A stretch of DNA of 64,000 nucleotides from Faecalibacterium langellae (GCF_002549775.1 NZ_NMTR01000021.1:682001-746000), one strand, 5' to 3'; shown: positions 37,830 to 47,144, numbered from the stretch's first letter. Numbers and translations: made by a program. The notes: a model not told the origin generated them from the letters alone.

Positions 37830-39347
37830 ATGGACGAAATCAAGGTTGTGCCCTACATTCCGGATGAGGACTACGACAACCCCGCAATGGTCGTTGATTT
37901 TTATGAATTCACCATGGCCAACTGCCTGTTCCTGCACGGGTTCAAGGACACGACCCTGGTGTTCGATATGTTCTTCCGCAAGAACCCGGATGATCAGGGC
38001 TATTCCATCAGTGCAGGCCAGCGCAAACTGACCCGCTTTCTGCTGAACTATCACTTCAACGCACAGGATATCTGGTGGCTGCGCACCAAGGGCATGAGCG
38101 AGGAGTTTTGCGATTACCTGCGCACCTATCAGTGGAAGGGCGATATGTATGCGCTGCCGGAAGGTACCGTGGCTTACCCGCATGTGCAGATGGTGCGCAT
38201 CGAGTGCGACCTGGTGGGTGCGATCCTAATCGAGACCTATCTGCTGCAGACCATGAACTTCCACAGCCTGATCGCTACCAAGGCCACCCGTGTCACTGGC
38301 CTGAACACCCATACGCCCCGCAGCGTCATGGAGTTCGGCACCCGTCGTGCACAGGGCGAGAGCGCCGGCAACGATGGTGCTTATGCGGCCGTTCTGGGCG
38401 GCTGCATCGGCACGGCCAACTGCCTGGCCGAGATGAAGTTTGGCGCAGACGTCAAGGCCGTGGGCACCGTAGCACACAGCTTCATCGAGTTCTTCCCGAC
38501 CGAGTTCGACGCCTTCAAGGCCTTTGCGGATACCTACCCGGATTCGGTCAGCCTGCTGCTGGATACCTATAATATTATGGAGAGCGGCCTGCCCAACCTG
38601 ATCAAGCTGGACGACTACCTCATTGAGAAATACCCCAACGACCCCAACCGCCGCGTCAAGAGTGCCCGCATCGACTCCGGCGACCTGGCCCGCGGCTCCA
38701 AGCGCCTGCGCAAGGCACTGGATGCAGCCGGCAAGCCCTACATCAAGCTGGTGGCGTCCAATGGTCTGGACGAAAAGAAGATCGCTAACATGGAGCTGTA
38801 CGAGCACGCACACTTCGACTCCTACGGCGTGGGTGAGAACCTCATCACCTCCGCTTCCGATCCCGTGTTCGGCGGCGTGTACAAACTGGTGGCGGTCAAG
38901 CAGCCGGACGGCACCTATACCCCCAAGATGAAGTGCTCGGATTCTGCCAGCAAGGCCATCATCCCGGGCAAGAAGATGCCGTGGCGTCTCTACGACGAAA
39001 ACGGCCAGGCCCAGTGCGACCTGATCGCCATGGACGGCGAGGAAATCGAAGCCGGCAAGCCCATCACGATGGTCAACCTGGATTCGGACGCCATCGAGCG
39101 CACCGTGACCATCACCCCCACCAAGGTGAAAAAGCTGCTGGTGCCGCACATTCTGGGCGGCCAGCTGGCCATTGAGCTGCCCTCTATTGCAGAGAAGAAA
39201 GCCTACATCGCAAAGCAGCTCACCGAGGAGACCTGGGAGAGCGAGCTGCGCCTGGAGTGCCCGCACAAGCACTATGTGAACATGACCCCGGCTGTGGCTG
39301 AGTGCCGTGCCAAGATGTACGCAGAACTGCACGGCGGCAAGGTGTAA
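37830..39347 (+). CDS. pncB: Nicotinate phosphoribosyltransferase
   Basis: Converts nicotinate and PRPP to nicotinate mononucleotide in NAD salvage. 505 aa. Seen: DFYEFTMANCLFLHG at the N-terminus, MEFGTRRAQG, GTVAHSFIEFF with the conserved histidine, DSGDLA, and ASNGLDEKK. The length fits the Firmicute long form. AGAGAGG lies before ATG 37830. Monocistronic behind a structured leader. Confidence 0.93.
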   Translation: MDEIKVVPYIPDEDYDNPAMVVDFYEFTMANCLFLHGFKDTTLVFDMFFRKNPDDQGYSISAGQRKLTRFLLNYHFNAQDIWWLRTKGMSEEFCDYLRTYQWKGDMYALPEGTVAYPHVQMVRIECDLVGAILIETYLLQTMNFHSLIATKATRVTGLNTHTPRSVMEFGTRRAQGESAGNDGAYAAVLGGCIGTANCLAEMKFGADVKAVGTVAHSFIEFFPTEFDAFKAFADTYPDSVSLLLDTYNIMESGLPNLIKLDDYLIEKYPNDPNRRVKSARIDSGDLARGSKRLRKALDAAGKPYIKLVASNGLDEKKIANMELYEHAHFDSYGVGENLITSASDPVFGGVYKLVAVKQPDGTYTPKMKCSDSASKAIIPGKKMPWRLYDENGQAQCDLIAMDGEEIEAGKPITMVNLDSDAIERTVTITPTKVKKLLVPHILGGQLAIELPSIAEKKAYIAKQLTEETWESELRLECPHKHYVNMTPAVAECRAKMYAELHGGKV

Positions 39348-39357
39348 AAGCTTTTTC

Positions 39358-39386
39358 TTGACAAAAAACAAGGCGTATTGTATTAT
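39358..39386 (+). promoter_or_regulatory. Promoter for tRNA-Leu
   Basis: -35 TTGACA (39358-39363), exactly 17 bp, -10 TATTAT (39381-39386), only 11 bases after the upstream stop codon. Confidence 0.82.
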
Positions 39387-39388
39387 AA

Positions 39389-39420
39389 GAACTGCCGTTT
39401 GAAAAGACGGCAGTTCTTTC
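39389..39420 (+). terminator. Hairpin between pncB and tRNA-Leu
   Basis: Ten-pair stem GAACTGCCGT / ACGGCAGTTC with a short T-rich tail. It can end the upstream transcript; being just after the tRNA promoter, it may also form at the 5' end of the tRNA precursor. Confidence 0.6.
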
Positions 39421-39423
39421 TGT

Positions 39424-39507
39424 GCCGCTGTGGTGAAATTGGCAGACACGAGGGACTTAAAATCCCTTTCTGGAGACAGAGTACGGGTTCGACCCCCGTC
39501 GGCGGCA
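39424..39507 (+). tRNA. tRNA-Leu (anticodon TAA)
   Basis: 84 nt with acceptor GCCGCTG / CGGCGGC and discriminator A, a long variable arm as in type II tRNAs, the anticodon loop ACTTAAAAT with TAA, and the T-loop GGTTCGACCCC. The CCA end is not encoded. Decodes UUA and UUG. Confidence 0.95.
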
Positions 39508-39508
39508 T

Positions 39509-39550
39509 AAAAACAGCTCTCAGCCTGCGCTGAGGGCTGTTTTTATTTTG
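39509..39550 (+). terminator. Terminator after tRNA-Leu
   Basis: Long stem AAAAACAGC..CTCAG / CTGAG..GCTGTTTTT followed by a T-rich stretch. Confidence 0.9.
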
Positions 39551-39645
39551 TACCGGGCAGGAAGCAGCTTACCCAGAGTCCGTCTCTTTCCGTGCTGTTC
39601 ACGATTCATTTGTAAAAAGTGCTTTTTCTTTCCATGGTTTCATGG

Positions 39646-39651
39646 TATAAT
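39646..39651 (+). promoter_or_regulatory. Extended -10 promoter for the aconitase-family gene
   Basis: TATAAT directly after TGG (TGGTATAAT). The -35 region is only T-rich, so the extended -10 probably carries the promoter. Confidence 0.6.
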
Positions 39652-39680
39652 GGTTTGCAGATGCAGCCTTTGGGCCGCAG

Positions 39681-39764
39681 CCGTGCAGTCAAGCGCACGG
39701 CAGGAGAGGGCAGAGAGGACGGTGTACCGCTCTGCCGGGGCAGTGCCCGCAAGATACGGCGGGC
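39681..39764 (+). promoter_or_regulatory. Three-hairpin leader of the aconitase-family gene
   Basis: Three hairpins in a row: CCGTGC/GCACGG (39681-39700), GGCAGAG/CTCTGCC (39709-39736), GCCCGC/GCGGGC (39745-39764). They are followed by AAAATCAAAAAGAGAGG before the start codon. The same layout, including a GTCAAG in the first loop, is seen in the pncB leader. No terminator. Unrecognised class. Confidence 0.45.
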
Positions 39765-39793
39765 GGGAAAATCAAAAAGAGAGGCGAATCGAG

Positions 39794-42070
39794 ATGTTGG
39801 ATATGATCAAATGCAGCACCGGCGGCGCATACTATGCCCGCGGCGAGTGGGTGCCCGCAGACGGCAATGCAGACGCAGCCCTGGCCGCAAAGGGCTTTGA
39901 TGCAGCAGCCATCGCAAACGCAAAGACCGGCACCATGGCCTACAGCATTCTGCAGGCCCACAACACCAGCGGCGATGCCGAAAACCTGAAGATCAAGTTT
40001 GACGCCATGGCCAGCCATGACATCACCTTTGTGGGTATCATCCAGACGGCCCGCGCGTCTGGTCTGGAGAAATTCCCCATTCCGTATGTGCTCACCAACT
40101 GCCACAACAGCCTGTGCGCTGTGGGCGGCACCATCAATGAGGACGACCACCGCTTCGGCCTGTCCGCTGCCAAGAAATACGGCGGCATCTTTGTGCCCCC
40201 GCATCTGGCCGTTATCCACCAGTACATGCGCGAGAAGTTCGCGGGCTGCGGCAAGATGATCCTCGGCTCCGACTCTCACACCCGCTACGGCGCACTGGGT
40301 ACCATGGCCATCGGTGAGGGCGGCGGCGAGCTGGCAAAGCAGCTGCTGGGCCGCACCTATGATGTGGCCCGCCCGGGCGTGGTTGCCATTTACCTCACCG
40401 GTTCTCTGCCCGCAGGCTGCGGCCCCCACGATGTGGCCATTGCGCTGGTGGGCAAGCTGTTCAAGAGCGGCTATGTCAAGAACAAGGTCATGGAGTTCGT
40501 CGGCCCCGGCATTGCATCCCTGCGTCAGGATACCCGCAACGCCATCGACGCCATGACCACCGAGACCACCTGCCTTTCTTCCATCTGGGAGACCGACGAA
40601 ACCACCCAGCGTTTCCTCGCTGTGCATGGCCGTGCTGCTGACTACAAGAAGCTGGCCCCGGCAGACCTCGCATATTACGACGGCGTGGTGGAAGTAGACC
40701 TTTCTGCCATCCGGCCCATGATCGCGCTGCCCATGCACCCGTCCAACGCCTTTACCATCGAAGAACTGAACGCGAACCTCGAAGACATCCTCCATGCCTG
40801 CGAGCAGGATGTGCAGAAGCTGATCGGCCGCAAGGATGTCAGCCTTGACCTGTGCAGCAAGATCGAGAACGGCAGGCTGCGGGTGGATCAGGGCGTCATT
40901 GCAGGCTGCGCAGGCGGTTTGTACGACAGCATTTACGAGGCAGCATCCATCCTCAAGGGCCACACCGGCGGCTGCGGCGACTACGCTCTCAGCGTCTACC
41001 CCGGCAGCCAGCCCATCATGATGGAACTGGTGCGCACCGGTGTCATCCACGACCTGATGGCCAGCGGTGCCACCATCCGCACGGCCTTCTGCGGCCCCTG
41101 CTTCGGCGCAGGCGACGTGCCTGCCAACGGTGCGCTGTCCATCCGCCACACCACCCGCAACTTCCCCAGCCGCGAGGGCTCCAAGCCCGGCAACGGCCAG
41201 CTTTCCGGCGTCGCTCTGATGGATGCCCGCAGCATCGCGGCCACCACGGCCAACGGCGGCATCCTGACCCCGGCCACTGACATCGACTACGATCCCACTG
41301 TGCCGGAGTACCAGTACGATTCGTCCAGCTACGACACCCGCGTGTATCAGGGCTTCGGCAAGGGTGATTATGACGCTCTGCTCAAGCTGGGCCCCAACAT
41401 CAAGGACTGGCCCGAGATCGCACCGCTGGGCGACAACCTGCTGCTGAAGGTGGCTTCCTACATCACCGACCCCGTCACCACCACCGACGAGCTGATCCCC
41501 TCCGGTGAGACGTCCTCCTTCCGCTCCAACCCGCTGGGTCTGGCCGAGTTCACCCTCAGCCGCAAGGACCCGGAGTACGTCAGCCGTGCCAAGGCCGTGC
41601 AGGCCGAGGAGAAGGCCCGCCGCGCAGGCGAGGGCAGTGCTGAGGTGCTGGCCCAGCTGCACAAGGTGCCCGGCTATGAAAACCTGACCTGGGACGATGT
41701 GCAGATCGCATCCACCATCTTTGCGGTGAAGCCCGGCGACGGCTCCGCCCGTGAGCAGGCCGCCAGCTGCCAGCGCGTGCTGGGTGCCGGTGCCAATATC
41801 GTTACCGAGTACGCCACCAAGCGCTACCGCTCCAACCTGATCAACTGGGGCATGCTGCCGCTGCAGCTGGTGGGCGCAACGCCGTTTGGTCTGGGTGACT
41901 ATGTGTTCATCCCGGGCGTCCGCGCAGCCCTCAAGGGTGACCTGCAGGATATCAAAGCCTATGTGCTGGGCGACACCGTCAAGGAGTTCAGCCTGTACAT
42001 GGCCCCGCTGACCGCCGACGAGCGCAAAATTCTGGCCGACGGCTGCCTGATCAATTTCTATAAGCACTAA
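39794..42070 (+). CDS. Aconitase-family hydratase (YbhJ-like)
   Basis: 758-aa protein of the aconitase superfamily, closest by eye to the YbhJ-type hydratases rather than AcnA/AcnB. Seen: [21 protein letters not shown] (substrate/Fe-S region), [10 protein letters not shown] with two closely spaced cysteines for the 4Fe-4S cluster, TNCHNSLC, and a C-terminal swivel domain. The substrate cannot be read from the sequence. Start 39794 is chosen because the AGAGAGG site lies upstream and the longer frame would run through the promoter. No other TCA-cycle gene is nearby. Confidence 0.85.
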   Translation: MLDMIKCSTGGAYYARGEWVPADGNADAALAAKGFDAAAIANAKTGTMAYSILQAHNTSGDAENLKIKFDAMASHDITFVGIIQTARASGLEKFPIPYVLTNCHNSLCAVGGTINEDDHRFGLSAAKKYGGIFVPPHLAVIHQYMREKFAGCGKMILGSDSHTRYGALGTMAIGEGGGELAKQLLGRTYDVARPGVVAIYLTGSLPAGCGPHDVAIALVGKLFKSGYVKNKVMEFVGPGIASLRQDTRNAIDAMTTETTCLSSIWETDETTQRFLAVHGRAADYKKLAPADLAYYDGVVEVDLSAIRPMIALPMHPSNAFTIEELNANLEDILHACEQDVQKLIGRKDVSLDLCSKIENGRLRVDQGVIAGCAGGLYDSIYEAASILKGHTGGCGDYALSVYPGSQPIMMELVRTGVIHDLMASGATIRTAFCGPCFGAGDVPANGALSIRHTTRNFPSREGSKPGNGQLSGVALMDARSIAATTANGGILTPATDIDYDPTVPEYQYDSSSYDTRVYQGFGKGDYDALLKLGPNIKDWPEIAPLGDNLLLKVASYITDPVTTTDELIPSGETSSFRSNPLGLAEFTLSRKDPEYVSRAKAVQAEEKARRAGEGSAEVLAQLHKVPGYENLTWDDVQIASTIFAVKPGDGSAREQAASCQRVLGAGANIVTEYATKRYRSNLINWGMLPLQLVGATPFGLGDYVFIPGVRAALKGDLQDIKAYVLGDTVKEFSLYMAPLTADERKILADGCLINFYKH

Positions 42071-42081
42071 TTGCAATTGCA

Positions 42082-42120
42082 GACACCCGGCCCTGTTTCT
42101 TGACGGGGCCGGGTGTCTTT
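42082..42120 (+). terminator. Terminator after the aconitase-family gene
   Basis: Twelve-pair stem GACACCCGGCCC / GGGCCGGGTGTC-type with a short T tail (TCTTT); the poor T run suggests some readthrough to the PHP gene. Confidence 0.7.
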
Positions 42121-42138
42121 CATGGAGGTTCAATTTCT

Positions 42139-42996
42139 ATGCCCGGCGATCTTCACAATCATTCCACCTGTTCCGATGGCTCTGTGCCCATCCACCGCCT
42201 GCCGCTCATGGCGGCACGGGTTGGTTTGGACACCATGGCCATTTCCGATCACGACACCCTGCTCAGCGTGAACTACTGCTATGAGCACCCCGTGCAGGAC
42301 GGCGTGCACCTCATCCCGGCCACCGAGCTGACCGGCTACGACCACGAGCACCGCCACCGGGTACACCTGCTGTGCTATTACCCGGACCCGGAAAGCCGCG
42401 CGCTGAAAGAGCACTGCGATATCCTGCGCCAGCGCCGCAACGAGTGCGGTCTGCAGAGCGCAAAGGAGATCGAAGCACTGTATCCGCAGTTCCGCACCGA
42501 GCAGGCACTGGAATACGCGAAAGACAGCGGGGTACTGTTCAAAAGCGGCATTATGGAAGCGCTGCATCAGCTGGGCCTGTGCGATGCCGTGTACGGCAAG
42601 CTGTACAGCTATCTGTTTGGCTGGGAGCCGCGGGGTGTGGTGCTGCATCAGGTAAAGTACCCTTCGGTGCAGGAGGTCATCGCCACGGCAAAAGCTGCCG
42701 GCGCGGTGCTGGTGTTCGCGCACCCCACGGTATACAAAAGTATGCCGCTGGTGCGCCAGCTGGCGAAGGAAGGTATCATTGACGGCATTGAGGTGGACCA
42801 CCCCCGCAACAGCCCTGAAGACAAGGCCGAGTGTGCCGCCCTGTGCGAGCAGTACGGTCTCATTCACACCGGCGGCACCGACTTCCACGGTGCAAACCAC
42901 AAGGTGCCGCACCCGGTGGGCACCTGCACCACCGCAGACGATCAGGTGGAGCGCATTCTGGAGCTGGCCCGCAAGCGCCGGGGCATCGAAGTGTGA
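42139..42996 (+). CDS. PHP domain phosphoesterase (RNase AM / TrpH-like)
   Basis: 285-aa PHP-fold metal-dependent phosphoesterase of the YciV/RNase AM type, whose members act on nucleoside 3',5'-bisphosphates or RNA 5' ends. Seen: DLHNHSTCSDGS, SDHDTL, the insertion domain with EALHQLG, VFAHPTVYKS, and the closing GTDFHG, which supply the PHP metal ligands. GGAGG lies ten bases before ATG 42139. The exact substrate is inferred from family only. Confidence 0.85.
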   Translation: MPGDLHNHSTCSDGSVPIHRLPLMAARVGLDTMAISDHDTLLSVNYCYEHPVQDGVHLIPATELTGYDHEHRHRVHLLCYYPDPESRALKEHCDILRQRRNECGLQSAKEIEALYPQFRTEQALEYAKDSGVLFKSGIMEALHQLGLCDAVYGKLYSYLFGWEPRGVVLHQVKYPSVQEVIATAKAAGAVLVFAHPTVYKSMPLVRQLAKEGIIDGIEVDHPRNSPEDKAECAALCEQYGLIHTGGTDFHGANHKVPHPVGTCTTADDQVERILELARKRRGIEV

Positions 42997-43006
42997 CCCG
43001 GTCACG

Positions 43007-43034
43007 TTGACATTTTGCGCCGGAGCACTATAAT
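43007..43034 (+). promoter_or_regulatory. Promoter for the TSCPD gene
   Basis: -35 TTGACA (43007-43012), 16 bp, -10 TATAAT (43029-43034), both perfect. A GCCCGGG / CCCGGGC hairpin (43044-43067) lies in the leader. Confidence 0.88.
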
Positions 43035-43099
43035 AAAAAGAAAGCCCGGGGCCCTGTACGCCCGGGCAGGAGAGGTCAAATAAGAGAGGATTTTGAGAT

Positions 43100-43360
43100 A
43101 TGAAAGAATTCAATTTTCCAAACAGCGGCACCTGTTCGAAGCAGACTAACTTTGTGTTGAACGATGACCACACCATCGAGAGCATGGAGGTCATCGGCGG
43201 CTGCAACGGCAACCTGAAGGGCATTTGCAGCATCGTGCGCGGCATGAAGGCCGAGCAGGTCATTGAGCGCTTTGAGGGCGTCAAGTGCGGTTTCCGCAAC
43301 ACCAGCTGCCCGGATCAGATCGCAAAGAACCTGAAAAAGGCTCTGGCCGAAATGAACTAA
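43100..43360 (+). CDS. TSCPD domain protein
   Basis: Stand-alone TSCPD domain, 86 aa, the small family found in Clostridia. Seen: SGTCSKQTNFVLN, the core EVIGGCNGNLKGI, and NTSCPDQIAKNLKKAL, which gives the family its name. The domain also occurs at the C-terminus of adenosylcobalamin-dependent ribonucleotide reductases. Role unknown. Monocistronic, with strong promoter and own terminator. Confidence 0.9.
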   Translation: MKEFNFPNSGTCSKQTNFVLNDDHTIESMEVIGGCNGNLKGICSIVRGMKAEQVIERFEGVKCGFRNTSCPDQIAKNLKKALAEMN

Positions 43361-43375
43361 AATCATCCACAAGAA

Positions 43376-43405
43376 GGGGATACCGGCAGGTATCTCCTTT
43401 TTGTT
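43376..43405 (+). terminator. Terminator after the TSCPD gene
   Basis: GGGGATAC / GTATCTCC stem followed by TTTTTGTTTT. Confidence 0.88.
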
Positions 43406-43492
43406 TTCTCATCCCGACACAAACGACTGATTTTTTCGGCTGCTTTGGGGCTATACTTCTTGTGCAATCATTTTAGCAACAAGGAGCATGCA

Positions 43493-45793
43493 ATGAGCAT
43501 CTGGGAGAAAATGGGCTTTGGCGGCTATAAGGGCTTCTCGCGGGAGTCGGATCATCTGCTGCGCAGTGCAGTGGAACTGGCCGGGGATCTGGGCTGTGAA
43601 AAAGCGGATACCGGCCACCTGCTGCTGGCGATCCTGCAGCAGGACCACGGGGCAGCCGCGCGTTTTCTGGCAAACAAGCAAATTCGCGAACCAGACGTGC
43701 GCCGTCAGCTGGCCGAGCGCCGCTGCGGCCCGGCCCTGCATCTGGACCGGAATGCCTTTGCGCCGGACCTGCGCCGCACGATGGACTACGCCATCATTGG
43801 GGCCCAGAACGCCCATCTGAACCGCGCCGAACCGGAACATCTGCTCTGCGCCATGCTGGAAGATGACGGCTGCACGGCAGGCCTGCTGCTGGCCTCCATG
43901 GGCCTGCAGCTCACCGAGGCCGTGCGGGAATGCCGCCAGCTGTCCGGGCAGTTCATTCTGTCGCCCCAGCCGCGCGTTGCGGCCAGTGTGGCCCGAGGCA
44001 GCCGCGCCAGCGATAAATACTGCCGCGACCTCACCCGCAAGGCCGCCGACCGGGAGCTGGACCCGGTGTTCTGCCGGGAAGCGGAGCTGGACCGCATGGT
44101 GGAGATCCTGTGCCGCCGCCAGAAGAATAACCCCTGCCTCGTGGGGGAGCCGGGCGTAGGCAAGACGGCACTGGCCGAGGGCCTTGCCCAGCGCATCACC
44201 TCGGACCGTGTGCCTCGGGCGCTGAAGGGCCGCCGCCTGCTGGCATTGGATATGGCCAGCCTTGTGGCGGGCACCAAGTACCGCGGCGACTTTGAGGAAC
44301 GGTTCAAGAACCTTTTGGAAGAACTGGTGCGGGATGGCACGTCCATCCTGTTCGTGGACGAGTTCCACACCATTGTGGGTGCCGGTGCGGCAGAAGGTGC
44401 CATCGACGCGGCCAGCATCCTCAAGCCCGTGCTGGCCCGGGGCGAGATACAGGTGATCGGTGCCACCACCAACGAGGAATTCCGCACCCACATCCAGAAA
44501 GATGCCGCCCTGGAGCGCCGTTTTGGCCGGGTGCAGGTGGAGGAGCCGACCCCGGAGCAGGCCATGCAGATTCTGGACGGCCTTGCCCCGCGCTATGAGC
44601 GCTACCACGGCGTGAAACTGCCGCCGGAAGCACTGCGCGCAGCGGTGGAGCTTTCGGTGCGGTATCTGCCGGGCAAGTGCCTGCCGGATAAGGCCATCGA
44701 TCTTGTGGACGAAGCCTGCGCGGCGGTGCGCATCCGTGCCGAGCAGTCGGACCGGTCACAGCCGGTGCTCACGCCGGACGACATCGCCCGGGTGGTGGCG
44801 CTGGCCAGCGGGGTGCCTGCCGAGCGGGTAGGCGAGCAGGAGCGGGAACGGCTGGATAAGCTGGAAGACCGTCTGAATGCGGAGATCGTCGGGCAGACCC
44901 GTGCTGTGGCCGCCGTGGCAGGGGCCATCCGCCGCAGCCGCACCGGCCTTGGCGAGCCGGGCAGGCCCATCGGAGCCATGCTGTTCCTCGGTCCCACCGG
45001 CGTGGGCAAGACCGCTCTTGCCCGGGCACTGGCGGTAAGCTGGTTCGGCAGCGAGAAAGCCCTGCTCAAGTTCGACATGTCCGAGTATCAGGAACAGCAC
45101 ACTGCCGCCCGCCTGTTGGGGGCTCCTCCGGGCTATCTCGGCCACGATGAGGGCGGCCAGCTGACCGAAGCGGTACGCCGCCGCCCCTACAGTGTCGTAC
45201 TGTTTGACGAGATCGAGAAGGCCCATCCGGATATCCAGAACGTCCTTCTGCAAATTCTGGAAGATGGGCAGCTCACCGATTCCATGGGCCGCAAGGCGGA
45301 TTTCCGCAACACCATCGTGCTGCTCACCTCGAACCTCGGTGCGCGCTTCCTGGCGGGGCAGAGCGCTCCGCTGGGCTTTGCGGCGGGCAGCGAGGCTGTG
45401 TTTGAAAAGCAGTCGGCGCAGGCCATCGAAGAAGCGAAAAAGTGGTTCCGGCCAGAGCTCGTGGGCCGTCTGGACGAAATGATCGTGTTCCGCCCGCTGG
45501 CAGAGGAAAGCCTGTGCGCCATCACCGAAAAACTGCTTTGCCAGCTGGAAGCGCGGGCGGCCCGCAGCGGCTACCAGCTGCACCACACCCCGCAGGTGGG
45601 CCGGGCACTGGCGGCAAAGGCTCACTCAGCCTACGGTGCCCGGGAGCTGCGCCGGGCGGTGGACCGTGCCGTGGAGCAGGCGCTGGCGGACCGCATCGCC
45701 TCCGGCGAAGCCAGCACCGGCCAGCACTGGACGGCAGATTGCTCTGCCGATGGCTCCATCGTCCTGCGGGAGGATGCGGCGGCTACGCTATGA
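43493..45793 (+). CDS. Clp ATPase, ClpA/ClpC-like, without middle domain
   Basis: AAA+ unfoldase subunit, 766 aa. Order: double Clp-N repeat (residues 1-145), first AAA module (Walker A GEPGVGKT with K224; Walker B ILFVDEFH), second AAA module (GPTGVGKT with K506; VVLFDEIEK), and the D2-small domain. PLGFAAG, near residue 625, resembles the ClpP-docking [LIV]G[FL] loop. The coiled middle domain of ClpC/ClpB between DEACAAVRI and LTPDDIARVVALASG is missing, as in ClpA. AAGGAG lies before ATG 43493. No clpP is in the window. Confidence 0.88.
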   Translation: MSIWEKMGFGGYKGFSRESDHLLRSAVELAGDLGCEKADTGHLLLAILQQDHGAAARFLANKQIREPDVRRQLAERRCGPALHLDRNAFAPDLRRTMDYAIIGAQNAHLNRAEPEHLLCAMLEDDGCTAGLLLASMGLQLTEAVRECRQLSGQFILSPQPRVAASVARGSRASDKYCRDLTRKAADRELDPVFCREAELDRMVEILCRRQKNNPCLVGEPGVGKTALAEGLAQRITSDRVPRALKGRRLLALDMASLVAGTKYRGDFEERFKNLLEELVRDGTSILFVDEFHTIVGAGAAEGAIDAASILKPVLARGEIQVIGATTNEEFRTHIQKDAALERRFGRVQVEEPTPEQAMQILDGLAPRYERYHGVKLPPEALRAAVELSVRYLPGKCLPDKAIDLVDEACAAVRIRAEQSDRSQPVLTPDDIARVVALASGVPAERVGEQERERLDKLEDRLNAEIVGQTRAVAAVAGAIRRSRTGLGEPGRPIGAMLFLGPTGVGKTALARALAVSWFGSEKALLKFDMSEYQEQHTAARLLGAPPGYLGHDEGGQLTEAVRRRPYSVVLFDEIEKAHPDIQNVLLQILEDGQLTDSMGRKADFRNTIVLLTSNLGARFLAGQSAPLGFAAGSEAVFEKQSAQAIEEAKKWFRPELVGRLDEMIVFRPLAEESLCAITEKLLCQLEARAARSGYQLHHTPQVGRALAAKAHSAYGARELRRAVDRAVEQALADRIASGEASTGQHWTADCSADGSIVLREDAAATL

Positions 45794-45841
45794 GCAGGCC
45801 GGCAGAGATCAACGCTGCCCGCGTGAAAGTGCTGATTTTTC

Positions 45842-45869
45842 TTGCAACTTTCTGTTTTTCTGTTATCAT
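45842..45869 (+). promoter_or_regulatory. Promoter for the lipid kinase gene
   Basis: -35 TTGCAA (45842-45847), 16 bp, -10 TATCAT (45864-45869). Confidence 0.7.
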
Positions 45870-45898
45870 AGAAACAACAGAATCGCAGGAGGAATTCC

Positions 45899-46900
45899 AT
45901 GCACACTTTATTTCTATTGAATCCCACTGCCGGCAAGACCGACTGCACCCGCACCCTGCCGCAGCAGATCGAAGCGGCGGCTGCCCGCGCGGGCCTTGCC
46001 CCGGAAGCATATACCATTCAGGTCACCACCCACGCAGGTCACGCCCGGGAGCTTGCGAATGCGGCTGCCCGGCAGGCCCGGCAGGCAGGGGAGACCCTGC
46101 GCATCTATACGGCAGGCGGTGACGGTACGTTCAACGAAGCTCTCACCGGTGCCTATGGGTACGAGAACACGGCTGTCGGCTGTCTGCCCTTTGGCAGCGG
46201 AAACGACTTTTTGCGTACCTTCGGCACCAAAGAGGAGTTTCTGGACCTGGATGCCCAGCTGGCCGGCGGGCCGGTGAGCATCGACCTGATGGACACCAGC
46301 CTCGGCCTTTCCGCCACCATCTGCGCCGCCGGTCTGGATGCACAGGTGGCCTACGGCATCCCGAAGTTCCGGCGCATTCCCCTGTGCGGCGGTGAGATGG
46401 CCTATGCGCTCTCCATCGTGGAGCAGCTGTGCGGCCACATCGGCCGCCGGGTGGAATACACCATTGATGGCGAAACGTTTGCCGTGGACTGCCTGATGTG
46501 CGCGGTCTGCAATGGCCGCACCTACGGCGGCGGCTTCTGCGCCGCGCCGGAAGCACAGCCGGACGACGGCTGGCTGGATGTGTATATCATCCGCAAGGTG
46601 AGCCGCCTGACCATTGCAAAGCTGCTGGGCATGTACAAAAGCGGAAAGCATTTCCAACATGGTCAGCTCGTCAAGGAGGCCCAGCCGTACTTCATCTACC
46701 GCCGGGCAAAGCAGGTGACTCTGCGTGCCGTCGATGGCCGCGGGCCCATCGTTGCCACGGCAGATGGTGAGTGTGTGCCTACGGAGCAGGTGGCGGTGCA
46801 GCTCCGGCCGCTGGCGGGGCGCATCCTGCTGCCAAAGCCCGCATTCGAGCGCTTTGCGGCGCAAAGGCAGGCAGAGAGTGCAAACTCAATAAGCCTTTGA
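45899..46900 (+). CDS. Diacylglycerol/lipid kinase family protein
   Basis: 333-aa protein of the DAGK-catalytic (YegS/BmrU/DgkB) family, which phosphorylates diacylglycerol or related lipids. Seen: LLNPTAGK, the GGDGTFNEALTG nucleotide-binding motif, LPFGSGNDFLRT, and the C-terminal beta-domain with NGRTYGGGFCAAPEAQPDDG. AGGAGG lies before ATG 45899. Monocistronic. Confidence 0.9.
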   Translation: MHTLFLLNPTAGKTDCTRTLPQQIEAAAARAGLAPEAYTIQVTTHAGHARELANAAARQARQAGETLRIYTAGGDGTFNEALTGAYGYENTAVGCLPFGSGNDFLRTFGTKEEFLDLDAQLAGGPVSIDLMDTSLGLSATICAAGLDAQVAYGIPKFRRIPLCGGEMAYALSIVEQLCGHIGRRVEYTIDGETFAVDCLMCAVCNGRTYGGGFCAAPEAQPDDGWLDVYIIRKVSRLTIAKLLGMYKSGKHFQHGQLVKEAQPYFIYRRAKQVTLRAVDGRGPIVATADGECVPTEQVAVQLRPLAGRILLPKPAFERFAAQRQAESANSISL

Positions 46901-46904
46901 TGCA

Positions 46905-46946
46905 AAAGAGACGACTCCTTTTCAGAAGGGAGCCGTCTCTTTTTTC
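46905..46946 (+). terminator. Terminator after the lipid kinase gene
   Basis: AAGAGACG..GACTCCTT / AAGGGAGC..CGTCTCTT stem followed by TTTTTT. Confidence 0.92.
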
Positions 46947-47005
46947 GCTGAATCATCAAATTTTCTGCTGTAACAAAATATTCATAAAAATCTGCAAAAA
47001 AAGCC

Positions 47006-47034
47006 TTGATTTTTTGAGCCAAGATGAGTACAAT
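47006..47034 (+). promoter_or_regulatory. Promoter for groESL
   Basis: -35 TTGATT (47006-47011), exactly 17 bp, -10 TACAAT (47029-47034), placed directly in front of the CIRCE operator. Confidence 0.78.
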
Positions 47035-47038
47035 ACAC

Positions 47039-47065
47039 TTAGCACTCAGAGAAAAGGAGTGCTAA
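47039..47065 (+). promoter_or_regulatory. CIRCE operator (HrcA binding site)
   Basis: TTAGCACTC - 9 bases - GAGTGCTAA, a perfect match to the CIRCE inverted repeat. It lies at the expected transcript start of groESL, so heat-shock control by HrcA is expected. hrcA is not in the window. Confidence 0.97.
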
Positions 47066-47144
47066 ATGACCGAGAGAGCGGATGAAAGCTCCTCGGTTCC
47101 CAGCAATGTTTTAAATTATATTTTACTATAGGAGGGCAAGAACT

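Noticed and set aside
39689-42133. An 814-codon minus-strand open frame opposite the aconitase-family gene
   Set aside because: Same explanation: antisense to a clear enzyme gene, and no ribosome site or promoter.
43452-43457. TATACT upstream of the Clp ATPase gene as a promoter
   Set aside because: No acceptable -35 at 16-18 bp and no extended -10; left unannotated.
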